Shown here piece after piece: positions 8,545-18,949 of a stretch of 64,000 nt of DNA (the stretch's first letter is position 1; each line of letters starts with the position of its first letter). A program made the position numbers and the translations under genes. A model generated the notes under the pieces. That model was not told the origin of the DNA and searched no databases. It was given only the letters and a program-made list of their open reading frames with translations. Where the stretch lies: contig DATNGZ010000019.1 of NCBI GenBank assembly GCA_035605695.1, forward strand, positions 1 to 64,000, read 5' to 3'. The DNA is from VRUE01 sp035605695 (lineage in GTDB: Bacteria; Actinomycetota; Thermoleophilia; Solirubrobacterales; 70-9).

Positions 8545-9312
8545 TTAGCCCTTCGGGGTGCAGGTACGGACGAAGCTACCCACCAATTTCGTACCGTCGG
8601 CAAAGACGGACGATGCTTTGGCGTTGAGATGACCATCGGGGCAGTTGGCGAAGAGGAACGGCGTGTTTTTGTAGCCGCGATCGAAGGTCAGTGAGAATTC
8701 TCTGACCGAGCCATAGCCGCCGGCAATCTTCGGAATCGTCGCGATCGACTTAGTGCCGTAACGACCGTTGTGGATCTTCGAGATTTTCACCGTCGTCACA
8801 ACCGCCGCTGACACCGGCGAGGAGAGGTAGGCGTGGATGAAGATCGTCGTCTTGCCACCGCTTGTGCCGCCGTTGAAGGCGATCAATTTACTTTTGGCGA
8901 TAAACGGGTTCGATTCGGGGAATTCGACTTCGACATTGGTTATTCCGCTGCCGATGATCGCCTTCTTGCAGATCTTTTCCGCAGCTGCCGTGTCCTGCGC
9001 CTGCAGTTTGCCCGAGGTGCAGACCGGCAGGCCCTTGGTGTCGATCGAGCCGTTCTTGTCGGTTTCGACGACAACTTCTTTCAGCGCCGGCGCATGTTTG
9101 CCGTCGATCGTCTCGATCTTGCCGCTGACGTTGAGCGTGATCGGCGCCGGCTTGCCCTTCTTCGGCAGAGCCTTCGGGCTAAAGCTCCCGTTCAGAGTCA
9201 ACTTCAGGTTCCCCGCCTGGACGATCGTGGGCTTCTCAGCCGTGGCGATTCCAGCCGCTGCGACGGCGAGCGCCGCCCCTATAGCCATGATTGAAATCAA
9301 ACGCTTGCGCAT
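8545..9312 (-). CDS. Secreted protein, paralogue 1 of a three-member family
   Basis: A 255-residue protein with a signal peptide (RKRLISIMAIGAALAVAAAGIATA, cleavage near AXA). ATG 9312 is preceded by AAAGGAGAG, so upstream codons are not used. The mature part is beta-rich with paired cysteines: LPVC and EKICKKAIIGSG in the middle, and FANCPDGH and RTCTPKG at the end. It shares order and motifs with the proteins at 24993-25802 and 29255-30010: a KEVVVETDKNG block, a short Cys pair, an AFNGG...IFIHAYLSSP block, and a PKIAGGYGSVREFSLTF block. The family is unknown to me and the function is undetermined. Codon use is a little richer in A/T third positions than in neighbours. Confidence 0.65.
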   Translation of the reverse strand: MRKRLISIMAIGAALAVAAAGIATAEKPTIVQAGNLKLTLNGSFSPKALPKKGKPAPITLNVSGKIETIDGKHAPALKEVVVETDKNGSIDTKGLPVCTSGKLQAQDTAAAEKICKKAIIGSGITNVEVEFPESNPFIAKSKLIAFNGGTSGGKTTIFIHAYLSSPVSAAVVTTVKISKIHNGRYGTKSIATIPKIAGGYGSVREFSLTFDRGYKNTPFLFANCPDGHLNAKASSVFADGTKLVGSFVRTCTPKG

Positions 9313-9459
9313 GTGCTCTATCTCTCTCCTTTGCGGCCTGGCCGTCACAGCCCCGGCCATTGAAAGCCTTGGTCAATCCCTCCACTGCCCAAATTACCAG
9401 CCTCGCAATCTAGATAAACCCCGGCATTCACAGAAAAGAGCGCCTTAACAGGGCGGGAG

Positions 9460-10149
9460 CTAGTCTTCGAGCATCGAAAGACGGGTCCGCTCGCGCTCTT
9501 TCGCCGCCCCGTCGGGACCGAGGAAGGGGAGCGTGATCCAGAACATCAGATCCGGCAGCCGGCCCGGGAGCCGCGCCGCCGCGCCGTGCAGGATCTCGCT
9601 GTAGAGCAGCTCGTTGATGCCGCCGGCCAGCGAGAGCGAGGTGATCCCGGGCAGCTCGACCGAGGTCTCCGCCCGACCAGCATCGAGAAAACCGGTGAAC
9701 TGGCGCAGTGCCGCATCGCGGCGGGCGAGCGCCTTCGGGCCCGCTGCCAGCACCTCGACGATGGCGAAGCGCGCCTCGTCCGGATGCTCCGCCAAGTGTT
9801 TGAGCAGCTCGCCGAGGCCTGCCGAGACGCGCTCTGCCCAGGGCGCCCCCGGCTTCGTCTCAAATCCCCGCGCCGTATCGCCAAGCAGGTTGCCCAGCAG
9901 CACGTCGTAGGTTGCGAGGAAGCAATCCTCCTTGCTGGAGAAGAGTTCATAGAACGTCTTTCTCGAGACTCCGGCGACGCCGATCACATCGACCACGCGG
10001 GTCTCCGGATAGCCGCGCTCGGAGACGACCTCGATCATCGCCTGCAGGATGCGGCTGCGCTGGGAATCCGTCACGGCCTCCCGCGGCAACCCGTGCCGGC
10101 CCCTTGGCAGCCGCTCGCTCAGCCTAGCCGTGCGTCTACCTGAAGCCAC
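9460..10149 (-). CDS. TetR-family transcriptional regulator
   Basis: A 229-residue protein. Residues about 25-75 are the TetR DNA-binding domain (RSRILQAMIEVVSERGYPETRVVDVIGVAGVSRKTFYELFSSKEDCFLATY), followed by an all-helical ligand and dimer domain. GTG 10149 is chosen because it leaves a short basic lead before the HTH and does not run into the divergent lipoprotein gene. The divergent neighbour starts at 10253, so the 103-bp gap probably holds both promoters and the operator. The effector is unknown. Confidence 0.85.
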   Translation of the reverse strand: MASGRRTARLSERLPRGRHGLPREAVTDSQRSRILQAMIEVVSERGYPETRVVDVIGVAGVSRKTFYELFSSKEDCFLATYDVLLGNLLGDTARGFETKPGAPWAERVSAGLGELLKHLAEHPDEARFAIVEVLAAGPKALARRDAALRQFTGFLDAGRAETSVELPGITSLSLAGGINELLYSEILHGAAARLPGRLPDLMFWITLPFLGPDGAAKERERTRLSMLED

Positions 10150-10252
10150 CTGCCAACTGTAGTGCAGAAGCGGCCAGGTGGCGAATCCTGTACCCCGGCG
10201 TCTCCAAGCAGCGATGCCCAACAGAGGGCCGCCAACCAATACAATCCTGACA

Positions 10253-10990
10253 GTGACCAGGGGGGGCACACGGTCGATCGCAGTTCTCGCCGCCACGGCT
10301 CTCGTGGCACTGCTGCTCGCTGCCTGTGGCAGCTCGGACTCGGACTCAAGTGACTCGAGCTCTACGGCGGGCTCGGCCGGGACCGAAACAAGCGCTAGCG
10401 CTCAGGACAACGGCTCGGGCGGCGGCACGGAAGGCGAGAACGATGCCGGCGAAGTGCCGCAGAAACAGAGCGACTCCGGCAACGGCTCCGGCAAGAGCTC
10501 GCGCACCGGCTTCACCGCTGAAGAAGTCGAAACGCCGCTGAAGGTCTCGGGCGGGGGCTCGGAACAGTTCGTTGTCAAAGGCGGCGACAACAGCATCCAG
10601 GAATACGGCGAGGAGAAGGACGAATCCGAACTTCAGGCGGCGGCGGAAGTGGTCCACGCCTTCTTCGTCGCTCGCGCCGCAGGGGAATGGGAGAAAGCCT
10701 GCTCATACCTGTCGAAGGCGATGACCGAACAGCTCGAACAGCTCGCCACCAGCTCAACCGGGCTTAAAAACAAGGGCTGCGCCCCGTTCCTGGAGGCCTT
10801 CACCAGCCAGCTCTCGGCAGCCGAATGGCGGGAAACCACGGCGGTCGATGCCGGCAGCCTGCGCCAGGAAGACGAACAGGCCTTCCTCATCTACTACGGC
10901 GACCCCGACAAAACGGTCTACGCGATGCCGCTGAAAGAAGAAGAGGGCACGTTCAAGGTAGGCGCCCTAAGCGGCAACGCCCTCGGCTGA
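10253..10990 (+). CDS. Lipoprotein with Ser/Gly-rich linker, unknown function
   Basis: A 245-residue protein. A signal peptide with lipobox LLAAC (cysteine near residue 24) implies lipid anchoring. A low-complexity Ser/Asp/Gly linker (about 25-95) precedes a small folded domain (about 120-245) containing VVHAFFVARAAGEWEKACSYLS and FKVGALSG, resembling the NTF2-like/DUF4878 class of surface lipoprotein domains. GTG 10253 gives a normal signal peptide (TRGGTRSIAVLAATALVALL). It is divergent from the TetR gene, which may regulate it. Confidence 0.7.
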   Translation: MTRGGTRSIAVLAATALVALLLAACGSSDSDSSDSSSTAGSAGTETSASAQDNGSGGGTEGENDAGEVPQKQSDSGNGSGKSSRTGFTAEEVETPLKVSGGGSEQFVVKGGDNSIQEYGEEKDESELQAAAEVVHAFFVARAAGEWEKACSYLSKAMTEQLEQLATSSTGLKNKGCAPFLEAFTSQLSAAEWRETTAVDAGSLRQEDEQAFLIYYGDPDKTVYAMPLKEEEGTFKVGALSGNALG

Positions 10991-10995
10991 GCCGC

Positions 10996-12348
<1,353 letters not shown>

Positions 12349-12376
12349 CGCCGGAGCATTGTGCCGATTCGGTCGG

Positions 12377-13108
12377 CTAGGCGACCTTGCCGTAGCGGCG
12401 ATCGCTGCCAAAAAGCGGCACCTCGTCGCAGATTTGGCTCAATCGGGAGACCGTCCGGCTGCCGATCTGGTCCTCCAACTCCTCGTGGGGAAGGTTGGTC
12501 GTGACCAGGACCGAGCGCTGCGCCTCATAGCGCTCGTTGATCAGCGCGTAGAGCTGCTCGAGCACCCAGTCGCTGCGCTTCTCGGCACCGAGGTCGTCGA
12601 TATGGAGCAGGTCAACCGAGGTCAGCCGCTCGAAGAAAGCGAGGTAGGAGTCGCCGCCGGGCTCGGAGTCGTAGGTGCGACGGATGCGAGCGAGCAGCTT
12701 CGGCAGCGAGTAGATCGCGACCGAGCAGCCGGCCTCCAGCGCCGCCTTGGAGACCAGCATCGCCAGCGTCGTCTTGCCGGTGCCCGTGTCGCCGAAGAGC
12801 CAGAGGCCGCGGCCGGCGTCGAGGCGAGCGTCGAGATCATCGACGTAGGCGCGCACTTCCTTGACCGCGGCCTTGGTCTCGAAGTCGCGCGCCATGTCGG
12901 AGACCGGCGGGCGGTCGAAGGAGACGCCGCGGTAGCGCGGCGGGATCACCGAGGCGACGCCGCGCACGCGGCCCCGCTTGAGCCGCTGCGCGCGGCACTC
13001 GCATTCGCGCGCCACGTCCTCGGGCCCGAGAATCCAGCCGGAGCCGTCGCAAACGCCAAGCGGGCAGGCCTGTTCGCGAAACGGTTCGTTGCGGGGAATT
13101 GCCGGCAT
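12377..13108 (-). CDS. DnaC/DnaI/IstB-like AAA+ ATPase, probable DnaB helicase loader
   Basis: A 243-residue protein with Walker A GDTGTGKTT (about residue 106), Walker B LLHIDDLG and sensor-1 VLVTTNLP, all of the DnaC/IstB group. Its N-terminus carries four cysteines (CPLGVC, CECR) that could form a zinc site, like the N-domain of DnaI. The start overlaps the dnaB stop (ATGA at 13106-13109), so helicase and ATPase are translationally coupled. Role is inferred from family and position. A dciA-like gene also occurs at 60350, which makes the loading route ambiguous. Confidence 0.82.
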   Translation of the reverse strand: MPAIPRNEPFREQACPLGVCDGSGWILGPEDVARECECRAQRLKRGRVRGVASVIPPRYRGVSFDRPPVSDMARDFETKAAVKEVRAYVDDLDARLDAGRGLWLFGDTGTGKTTLAMLVSKAALEAGCSVAIYSLPKLLARIRRTYDSEPGGDSYLAFFERLTSVDLLHIDDLGAEKRSDWVLEQLYALINERYEAQRSVLVTTNLPHEELEDQIGSRTVSRLSQICDEVPLFGSDRRYGKVA

Positions 13109-15816
13109 CAGAACTCAGGTCCTACGGGGGCGGCGTCCTCAAATGGCGGCCCATCGCCGGAAGGCTGTTCAATCGGCTGTTCATGGCCGGCGTAGTCAGC
13201 AAACTTGGGGAAACGGTCGAGAAAGACCAGCTTAGGGGCACCGATCGGGCCGTTCCTATGCTTGGCGATGATCAGGTCGGCGAGGCCGTCCGGCTCATCG
13301 TCGGGATCGCGGTAGTAGTCCTCGCGGTAAATAAACGCGACCAAGTCAGCGTCCTGCTCGATCGAGTTGTGGACAACGAAGTTGTCAGCGACAAAGTTGT
13401 GAAGGCCGTCGACCGTGATGTCGAAAGTCTCCTCGACCCCATCGGCCTCGATCGAGACGATCGGGTCCCAGTAGGCGTCGCCAAGGGCGAGGTCGACGAG
13501 CTCCTCGCAACGCACAGCCGATGCGACCCGCATCGCCCGTTCCTTGCCAATCCCGGTCTTGTAGAGCGCCGTGCCGCAATACTTCATGCCGATAGCGGCT
13601 TGCATCTGGCGACTGGTCATGCTGCGATTCTCCATCGCCGGAACAACCAGGTCCCGCCAAGCCTGTCTGGGAATCACGTCGCGATTGGGATTGCGCGCCC
13701 GGCCGTCGAAGTACTCGAGAATAGCGCTGGCGCTGCGCTGCTTATTGGCGCCAAGCGCCCCGATGGTCTCCATGAACCGGACCAGCTCGGTGCCGCCGGT
13801 GACGGAAACGTGAAACTGCAGCCTGCCCTTCTCCGGGTTGTCATGCCTGGTGATACGGCCGTTGATGCCAAGGCGCAGCAGCAGCGTCTGCACATCATCA
13901 GCAAGCCTTGGGCTGCTGGTTGCGTAGTAGACATTTGTCGTCCGGCGCGGACCACCAAGCCAAACGCATCCGTCAGTGGCCCAAAGGTGCCTCAAGAACG
14001 TGGCGATGGACCGTGACGGCTGGGCAAACACAGCATCGGGCACCCGCTTCTCGTGTGATCGCAGGCCAAAGACACCCAGCTCATCGAGCCATGCCGCAAC
14101 TGGATTGCGCTTCCGATGGGTGAGGTGCTCCGCCGCCGTCAAGTAAGCCTGGAACCAGCTTCGCTCGCGTCGAACCCTGGGGCGAACCGAGTTGCCAAAC
14201 ACTCGGCGCGATAGATCAGCGACCAGCTCAGCAAGCTTGCGCTCGACGCTCGTGTACTGGATCGCGTGCCTGGGCAGCGTGCAGCCGTCACCGATCAGGT
14301 GTCCCAGCAGCGCCAGCTCTTCATCCCGCATACGCGACATTTCCGGCCCCGGCAACGTTCCTGGCACGGCGATCGACTCAGCCTCGTCGAGTTCATCCAG
14401 GCGCTTCCAGCCACCGATCGTCAGAAACTTGTGGTTGGCGGTTGCGCGAATCGTCCGGCCGAGCCTGGTCTTCAACTTGAAGACCGGCTTTTGCCCCGTC
14501 GAAAATGCATTTGTTGCAAGAGCCGGACGAAGCCGCCAATTCTCTCGATCCATCGCCAGGACTTCGAAGTTGCTCTTGCCGATGAGCTCCTTGATCGGCT
14601 TCCGAACACCCGCACCGGGAAGGTAGACGAGTGAGTCTCCGGTCAAACAACCCGACTCTCTCAAGTCGGACAGCATCGGCTTTGCTGGGGTGCGCTGCTC
14701 TGGGGCGCGTGACAGCTGGGAGATCGCCAGTACCGGCACCTCGAGCTCGCGGGCGAGGATCTTGAGGCCGCGGCTGATCTGACCAACCTGCTCTACGCGA
14801 TTCGCGCGAGGGTCATCTGAGCGCATCAGCTGCAGGTAATCGATGATCACCAGGCCCAGACCGCCTCGATCCTGCTCTTGCGCATGCAGCCGGCGCGCCT
14901 TTGCCCGCAGGTCAAGGAGTCCGAGGTCGGAGGAGTCGTCGAACCAGAGCGGCGCCTCCTCCAGCTCATTGCAGGCCCGCACCACCTTCGGCCAATCTTT
15001 AGAGGCGACCTGCCCCTTGCGCAGCTTGTCCCCCGAGATCCGCGCGCGGCAGGCAATAAAGCGCTGCGCAAGCTCCACCTCCGACATCTCGAGGGAGAAG
15101 AACGCGACCGGCAAATTCCGCTTCACAGCTACGTTTTCAGCAATATTTGCGACCAGCCCTGACTTTCCCATGGCCGGGCGTGCGGCAACGATGATCAGGT
15201 TGCCCGGCTGAAACCCACCCGTGATTGAGTCGACGTCGCGAAAGCCCGAAGGGGTGCCGGTCAGCTCAAGCTCGCCGGTCGAGAGCTTCTCCAGGCGGTC
15301 GACCTCGTCGTGGAGGATCTCCGAGAGCTGTCTGAAGTCGCTCGCCTGCTCTTTGTGGGCGACATCGAAGAGCAATCTCTCGGCCCGCTCGGAGAGCTCG
15401 CGCGGTTCGCCGTCGCGCTCGTGCACCCAGCCCTGGATCTCCTGGCCGGCGCCGAGCAGGCGGCGCAGCAGCGAGTTCTGCTGGACGATCTCGGCGTAGT
15501 GCTTGGCGTTCCCGGCGGCGGGTACCTTGGCGGCCAGCTCGGAGACGTAGTGCTTGCCCCCCGCCTCCTCGATCTGGTTGCGCTGGGTCAGCGACTCGCT
15601 GACGCTGAGCTCGTCGACGGGCTTGGAGGCCGCGTAGAGGTCGTGGATGCAGCTGAAGATCGCGCCGTGCTTGTCGAGGTAGAAGTCAGCGGCGTTCAGC
15701 TTCACCTCGTCGATCACCCGAGTCAGCGTCGGCTCGGCGACCAGCATCGCCCCCAGCACCGATTCCTCAGCCTCGATGTTCTGCGGCGGGACGTGGGCTG
15801 TGGGCGGTTGGGGCAT
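13108..15816 (-). CDS. dnaB: Replicative DNA helicase DnaB precursor with in-frame intein
   Basis: A 902-residue precursor. Extein residues 1-389 plus 818-902 (474 in total) form a normal-length DnaB: N-terminal DnaB domain (IEAEESVLGAML), Walker A ARPAMGKSG (about 212-220), FFSLEMS, and Walker B VIIDYLQLM. The intein (residues 390-817) interrupts the conserved SDLRESG/SIEQDAD junction. After splicing, the hexameric helicase unwinds DNA at the fork. ATG 15816 gives MPQPPTAHVPPQNIEAEESVLG, a family-like N-terminus. It is followed by the overlapping DnaC-like gene. Confidence 0.95.
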   Translation of the reverse strand: MPQPPTAHVPPQNIEAEESVLGAMLVAEPTLTRVIDEVKLNAADFYLDKHGAIFSCIHDLYAASKPVDELSVSESLTQRNQIEEAGGKHYVSELAAKVPAAGNAKHYAEIVQQNSLLRRLLGAGQEIQGWVHERDGEPRELSERAERLLFDVAHKEQASDFRQLSEILHDEVDRLEKLSTGELELTGTPSGFRDVDSITGGFQPGNLIIVAARPAMGKSGLVANIAENVAVKRNLPVAFFSLEMSEVELAQRFIACRARISGDKLRKGQVASKDWPKVVRACNELEEAPLWFDDSSDLGLLDLRAKARRLHAQEQDRGGLGLVIIDYLQLMRSDDPRANRVEQVGQISRGLKILARELEVPVLAISQLSRAPEQRTPAKPMLSDLRESGCLTGDSLVYLPGAGVRKPIKELIGKSNFEVLAMDRENWRLRPALATNAFSTGQKPVFKLKTRLGRTIRATANHKFLTIGGWKRLDELDEAESIAVPGTLPGPEMSRMRDEELALLGHLIGDGCTLPRHAIQYTSVERKLAELVADLSRRVFGNSVRPRVRRERSWFQAYLTAAEHLTHRKRNPVAAWLDELGVFGLRSHEKRVPDAVFAQPSRSIATFLRHLWATDGCVWLGGPRRTTNVYYATSSPRLADDVQTLLLRLGINGRITRHDNPEKGRLQFHVSVTGGTELVRFMETIGALGANKQRSASAILEYFDGRARNPNRDVIPRQAWRDLVVPAMENRSMTSRQMQAAIGMKYCGTALYKTGIGKERAMRVASAVRCEELVDLALGDAYWDPIVSIEADGVEETFDITVDGLHNFVADNFVVHNSIEQDADLVAFIYREDYYRDPDDEPDGLADLIIAKHRNGPIGAPKLVFLDRFPKFADYAGHEQPIEQPSGDGPPFEDAAPVGPEF
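13366..14649 (-). mobile_element. DnaB intein with LAGLIDADG homing endonuclease
   Basis: A 428-residue intein at residues 390-817 of the precursor. Splicing block A is CLTGDSLVYL with Cys1; block B has TANHKFLTIGGW with the conserved His; blocks F and G are EETFDITVDGLHNFVADNFVVHN, ending in His-Asn before extein Ser+1. Two LAGLIDADG-like motifs are visible, LLGHLIGDGC (about 503-512) and FLRHLWATDGC (about 607-617), both with the catalytic aspartate, so the endonuclease may be active. The site is the commonly invaded DnaB SDLRESG/SIEQD position. No frameshift is seen. Confidence 0.93.
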
Positions 15817-15944
15817 CGACTTAGTTAAGGGCCGGAGGCGGCGGAACCGCTCCGAGTCCTCAGCAAATCAGACGCTCCTCATCGGCATGGGAGACACCCG
15901 TGCAAATACCGGGGGAAAGAGTTGCGCCTCTCTGGCGCCCTGAC

Positions 15945-17543
15945 CTATTCGCTCTGTTCGAAGAAGTGCTGGTAGGTCGTCGGTGCGCCTGAGCGGCCCA
16001 CCGGGTTGAAGGGCGCCTGCTGGATGCAGCCGGGAGCGCCGATCGCGGCCGAGTCGGTCTGGCCGGCGTAGGCGAATCTCTTCAGATTTTCGAAGAAGGC
16101 TTTCGAGCGTTTTTCGTTTTCCGCGGCGATTTCCGCCGGGGTGGCCGTCGCTTTGCCGAAGATCTTGGTGCGTTCGGTGCGCGCCTTGAAGGCCGGGTTG
16201 TTAGGAGTTTCCGGGTCGAGCACGGCGGATGATCCGGAACCACAGCCGTTGGTGCTGAAACTCGGCAGGCCCGTGGCGAGGCTCTTGGCGGCCAGTGGCT
16301 GAGCGTAGGCATTCGTGCGGCTGACCGTGGTCGGGCTCGGGAAGGTCGCCAGCGATTCGGGAGTGAACGGGCCCAACGCACGCAGATAGTGGACTTGGAC
16401 GCCGGCGGCGTTGGTCGGCAGCTTGGCCTGGCTTATAGCGGCGACATTGGCCATCGTCGCGGTCAGCTCGTGCTTGTAGAGGTCAAAGCCGGTGAGGATC
16501 GGGTTGACGTTGCGCAGGAACGGATCGACCGCCCGCAGCAGCGGCGGGAACTGGTCGCGGAAGAGCTTGCGCAGGGCCGGGAAGCCGGTGGGGGCGCGGG
16601 CGATCACCGGTTCGAGGCCTTCGAAGAGGCCCTTGGCTTCGGGGGCGAACTTGGAGAGGGCGATCAAGGTCGGCGAGAGCTGTTCGGCAACCGGCACCAG
16701 CTGCTTCATCACCGGGTCGGCGTCGACGGAGAAGGTTTTGAGCCGGTCGAGGGTCAGCCTCGACTCGTCCTGGAAGGTGGGGAAGGCGCGGAAGAGAGCT
16801 TCGATCTGGCGGTCGCGGGCGGCGGTGGTGCTGAAGACGGCATTGGAGTTTTCGATCAGCCCGGCGAGCTCGCCCCGGCGGCCGCGCAGGGCGCGCAACG
16901 AGGTGGCGCCATTGCGGAAGAGCTGCTTGACCGCGAGCCGCTGGCTGTCGAGCTGGCGGAAAAGGTGGTCGAACTGGGTGAAGGTGGGTTCGAACTCACC
17001 AAAGGCGTAGGAGAGGTCGCCGCCGCGGCCGGCGATCGCCAGCGCCGCGTCCTGCTGCCAAGTCTGGAAGGCCGCGCGGGTGCGAGCGTCAAAGGTGCGG
17101 AAGATCTCGTCGAGCTGGACCGATTCGGCGATCTGCGCTTTCGGCAGGGTGCCGCCATCGGCCAGCTTCGGCCCGTTGCGGTCGCCGGGGGTAAGTTCGA
17201 TGTAGGTCTCGCCGAGCAGCGTCTTGGTGCGCAGGATTGCCCGCGTGTCGCGCGGGATCGGGCCGTACTTATCGATGATGTCGACCTTGGCCAACGCCTG
17301 TTCACCGTCGGGGGAAAGGACGATGTCCTGCACCTTGCCGACCGAGACGCCGGAGATCCGCACGTCGGACTGCTGGGCGAGCTGGGTCGCCTCGTTGAAG
17401 GGAACGTTGACCTCGTAGGGCTTCGCCTTGAACGGGGTCGGGCCACCGAAGGTGATCCAGAGGAAGAGCAGGATGCCAAAGCAGGAGAGGGCGAAGCCGG
17501 CGATCACCAGGAGCTGCGTTGTGCTGGGCGCGCGCTTGCTCAT
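15945..17543 (-). CDS. MCE-family protein, sixth gene of the mce cassette
   Basis: A 532-residue protein with one N-terminal membrane helix (about 12-32) and an MCE/MlaD domain (about 40-125: YEVNVPFNEATQLAQQSDVRISGVSVGKV, TLLGETYIELTPG). A long helical region to about 330 and a Pro/Ser-rich C-terminus with a CGSGSS segment follow. MCE proteins form hexameric tubes that carry lipids across the envelope. ATG 17543 overlaps the previous stop by 4 bp. It is the last gene of the six-gene cassette. Confidence 0.88.
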   Translation of the reverse strand: MSKRAPSTTQLLVIAGFALSCFGILLFLWITFGGPTPFKAKPYEVNVPFNEATQLAQQSDVRISGVSVGKVQDIVLSPDGEQALAKVDIIDKYGPIPRDTRAILRTKTLLGETYIELTPGDRNGPKLADGGTLPKAQIAESVQLDEIFRTFDARTRAAFQTWQQDAALAIAGRGGDLSYAFGEFEPTFTQFDHLFRQLDSQRLAVKQLFRNGATSLRALRGRRGELAGLIENSNAVFSTTAARDRQIEALFRAFPTFQDESRLTLDRLKTFSVDADPVMKQLVPVAEQLSPTLIALSKFAPEAKGLFEGLEPVIARAPTGFPALRKLFRDQFPPLLRAVDPFLRNVNPILTGFDLYKHELTATMANVAAISQAKLPTNAAGVQVHYLRALGPFTPESLATFPSPTTVSRTNAYAQPLAAKSLATGLPSFSTNGCGSGSSAVLDPETPNNPAFKARTERTKIFGKATATPAEIAAENEKRSKAFFENLKRFAYAGQTDSAAIGAPGCIQQAPFNPVGRSGAPTTYQHFFEQSE

Positions 17544-18949
17544 TCTGTGCCCGGCCCACAACCGGTCGCTTCTTTTGTAGCCGGCGGTATCGGAGGCAGT
17601 TCGCTCTGGCGCGGGATATTTGCTCCGCGCAGCACGGTCTGGATATACGCTTTGCCGCCGGCAATGCCGTTGGCAAGTTCAGAGCCGTTGCAGGAAATCA
17701 TGATCAGGCTGCGGCCCACCAGTCCGCTCGGGTCTGCGAGGTTGAAGGTGGCGTTGGTGTCGTGGTTGAGCCAGGGCAGGTAGAAGAGGTAGCTCTGCCT
17801 CGAACCCTTCGGCTTGTAGGCGAGCTCGTTGAGGAAGCTGTTGAAGGCGCCGATCGCGTTGCCGAAGCTGCGCACCGACTTGCTGAAGTCCGCCGAGCCC
17901 TGCTTGGCGTGGGTAAGGACAGGGCGCGTCTGGCGGGTGAAGGGGCGAATCTGGTCGCGGATCGGCGCCGTCGTCTGTTCGAAGAACTTCTCGTTGGCGC
18001 GCAGCGCCGGGCCCAGCGCCTGCGCCTGCGGAATCAGGCCGATCAACGCCGGGCGGGCGGTGCTGGAGAATTTGTTGACGCTGGCAAAGGCCGATTCGCC
18101 GGCGCTGAGGGCGCTCGGCAGCTCGACCAAAGTCTGCTGGATCGACTGCTGCTGGTTGGCGAAGTTCCCCAGCGCCGCCTTTGAGGAGGTTACGAAGCGT
18201 TCGATCTCGGAGTCGTGGTTGCCCAGTTCAGTCGTGAGCAGGCCGAAGTCGTGGATCACCCGGGCCAGCGCGACGCGGCGTTTGGCGACCGCGCGGTTGA
18301 GGTCGGCAATGTAGTGCGAGAAGGGCTGGAGTCGGCGGAAGACGCCCGAGAGCTGATGCCCGCGGCCGCCGATTCCCTGGGCGCCGCCGGCGACGAGGAG
18401 CTGGATGTACTGGCGGGTGTCGGCATCGAGGGTGGAGAGAAATGCGTCGAGGTTCTGGTTCGGTTCGGTGCGCGAGAGCGGGAAGTTGTAGCCGTCCTCG
18501 ATGTGCCCCTTGGCCGTGCCGGGATCTACCTCGACCACCATGTCGTTGAGGTTGGTTTTTGGCCGCAGCAGCAGGCTGGCGTCGGGGTGGATCAGGTCGA
18601 GGTACTTGGGTTCGATGTCCATGCCGACGACGGCGTGGCCGTCTTCGAGGTCGACCGAGGTGACCTTGCCGATCTGGATGCCGGCGACGTCGACGGCCTG
18701 ACCCTGCCCTGGCGTCACCGCCTGGGCGGTGGTGAAATCGCCGGTGACGTGGACGAATTCTTCGCCGACCAACGGCAGCCAGGACGGCAGCGAGGCCTTC
18801 TGCTGAGTGAAGATCCAGAGCGTCATCACGATTCCAAGCGCGGCGAGGATCGCGATCGCGATCGTGTCCTTGCTGCGCCCCCGCGACTGACGGGTGAGCG
18901 AGTTGCGGAAGTGGCGCCAACGGCTCACTTCTCTCGGAGTCTCGCTCAT
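17540..18949 (-). CDS. MCE-family protein, fifth gene of the mce cassette
   Basis: A 469-residue protein. The basic N-terminus is followed by a membrane helix (about 28-48), then the MCE domain (about 55-140: FVHVTGDFTTAQAVTPGQGQAVDVAGIQIGKVTSVDLEDG) and a long alpha-helical stretch. The C-terminus includes ISCNGSELANGIAGGKAYIQTVL, reminiscent of the conserved end of actinobacterial Mce proteins. Both ends overlap neighbours by 4 bp. Confidence 0.88.
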   Translation of the reverse strand: MSETPREVSRWRHFRNSLTRQSRGRSKDTIAIAILAALGIVMTLWIFTQQKASLPSWLPLVGEEFVHVTGDFTTAQAVTPGQGQAVDVAGIQIGKVTSVDLEDGHAVVGMDIEPKYLDLIHPDASLLLRPKTNLNDMVVEVDPGTAKGHIEDGYNFPLSRTEPNQNLDAFLSTLDADTRQYIQLLVAGGAQGIGGRGHQLSGVFRRLQPFSHYIADLNRAVAKRRVALARVIHDFGLLTTELGNHDSEIERFVTSSKAALGNFANQQQSIQQTLVELPSALSAGESAFASVNKFSSTARPALIGLIPQAQALGPALRANEKFFEQTTAPIRDQIRPFTRQTRPVLTHAKQGSADFSKSVRSFGNAIGAFNSFLNELAYKPKGSRQSYLFYLPWLNHDTNATFNLADPSGLVGRSLIMISCNGSELANGIAGGKAYIQTVLRGANIPRQSELPPIPPATKEATGCGPGTE

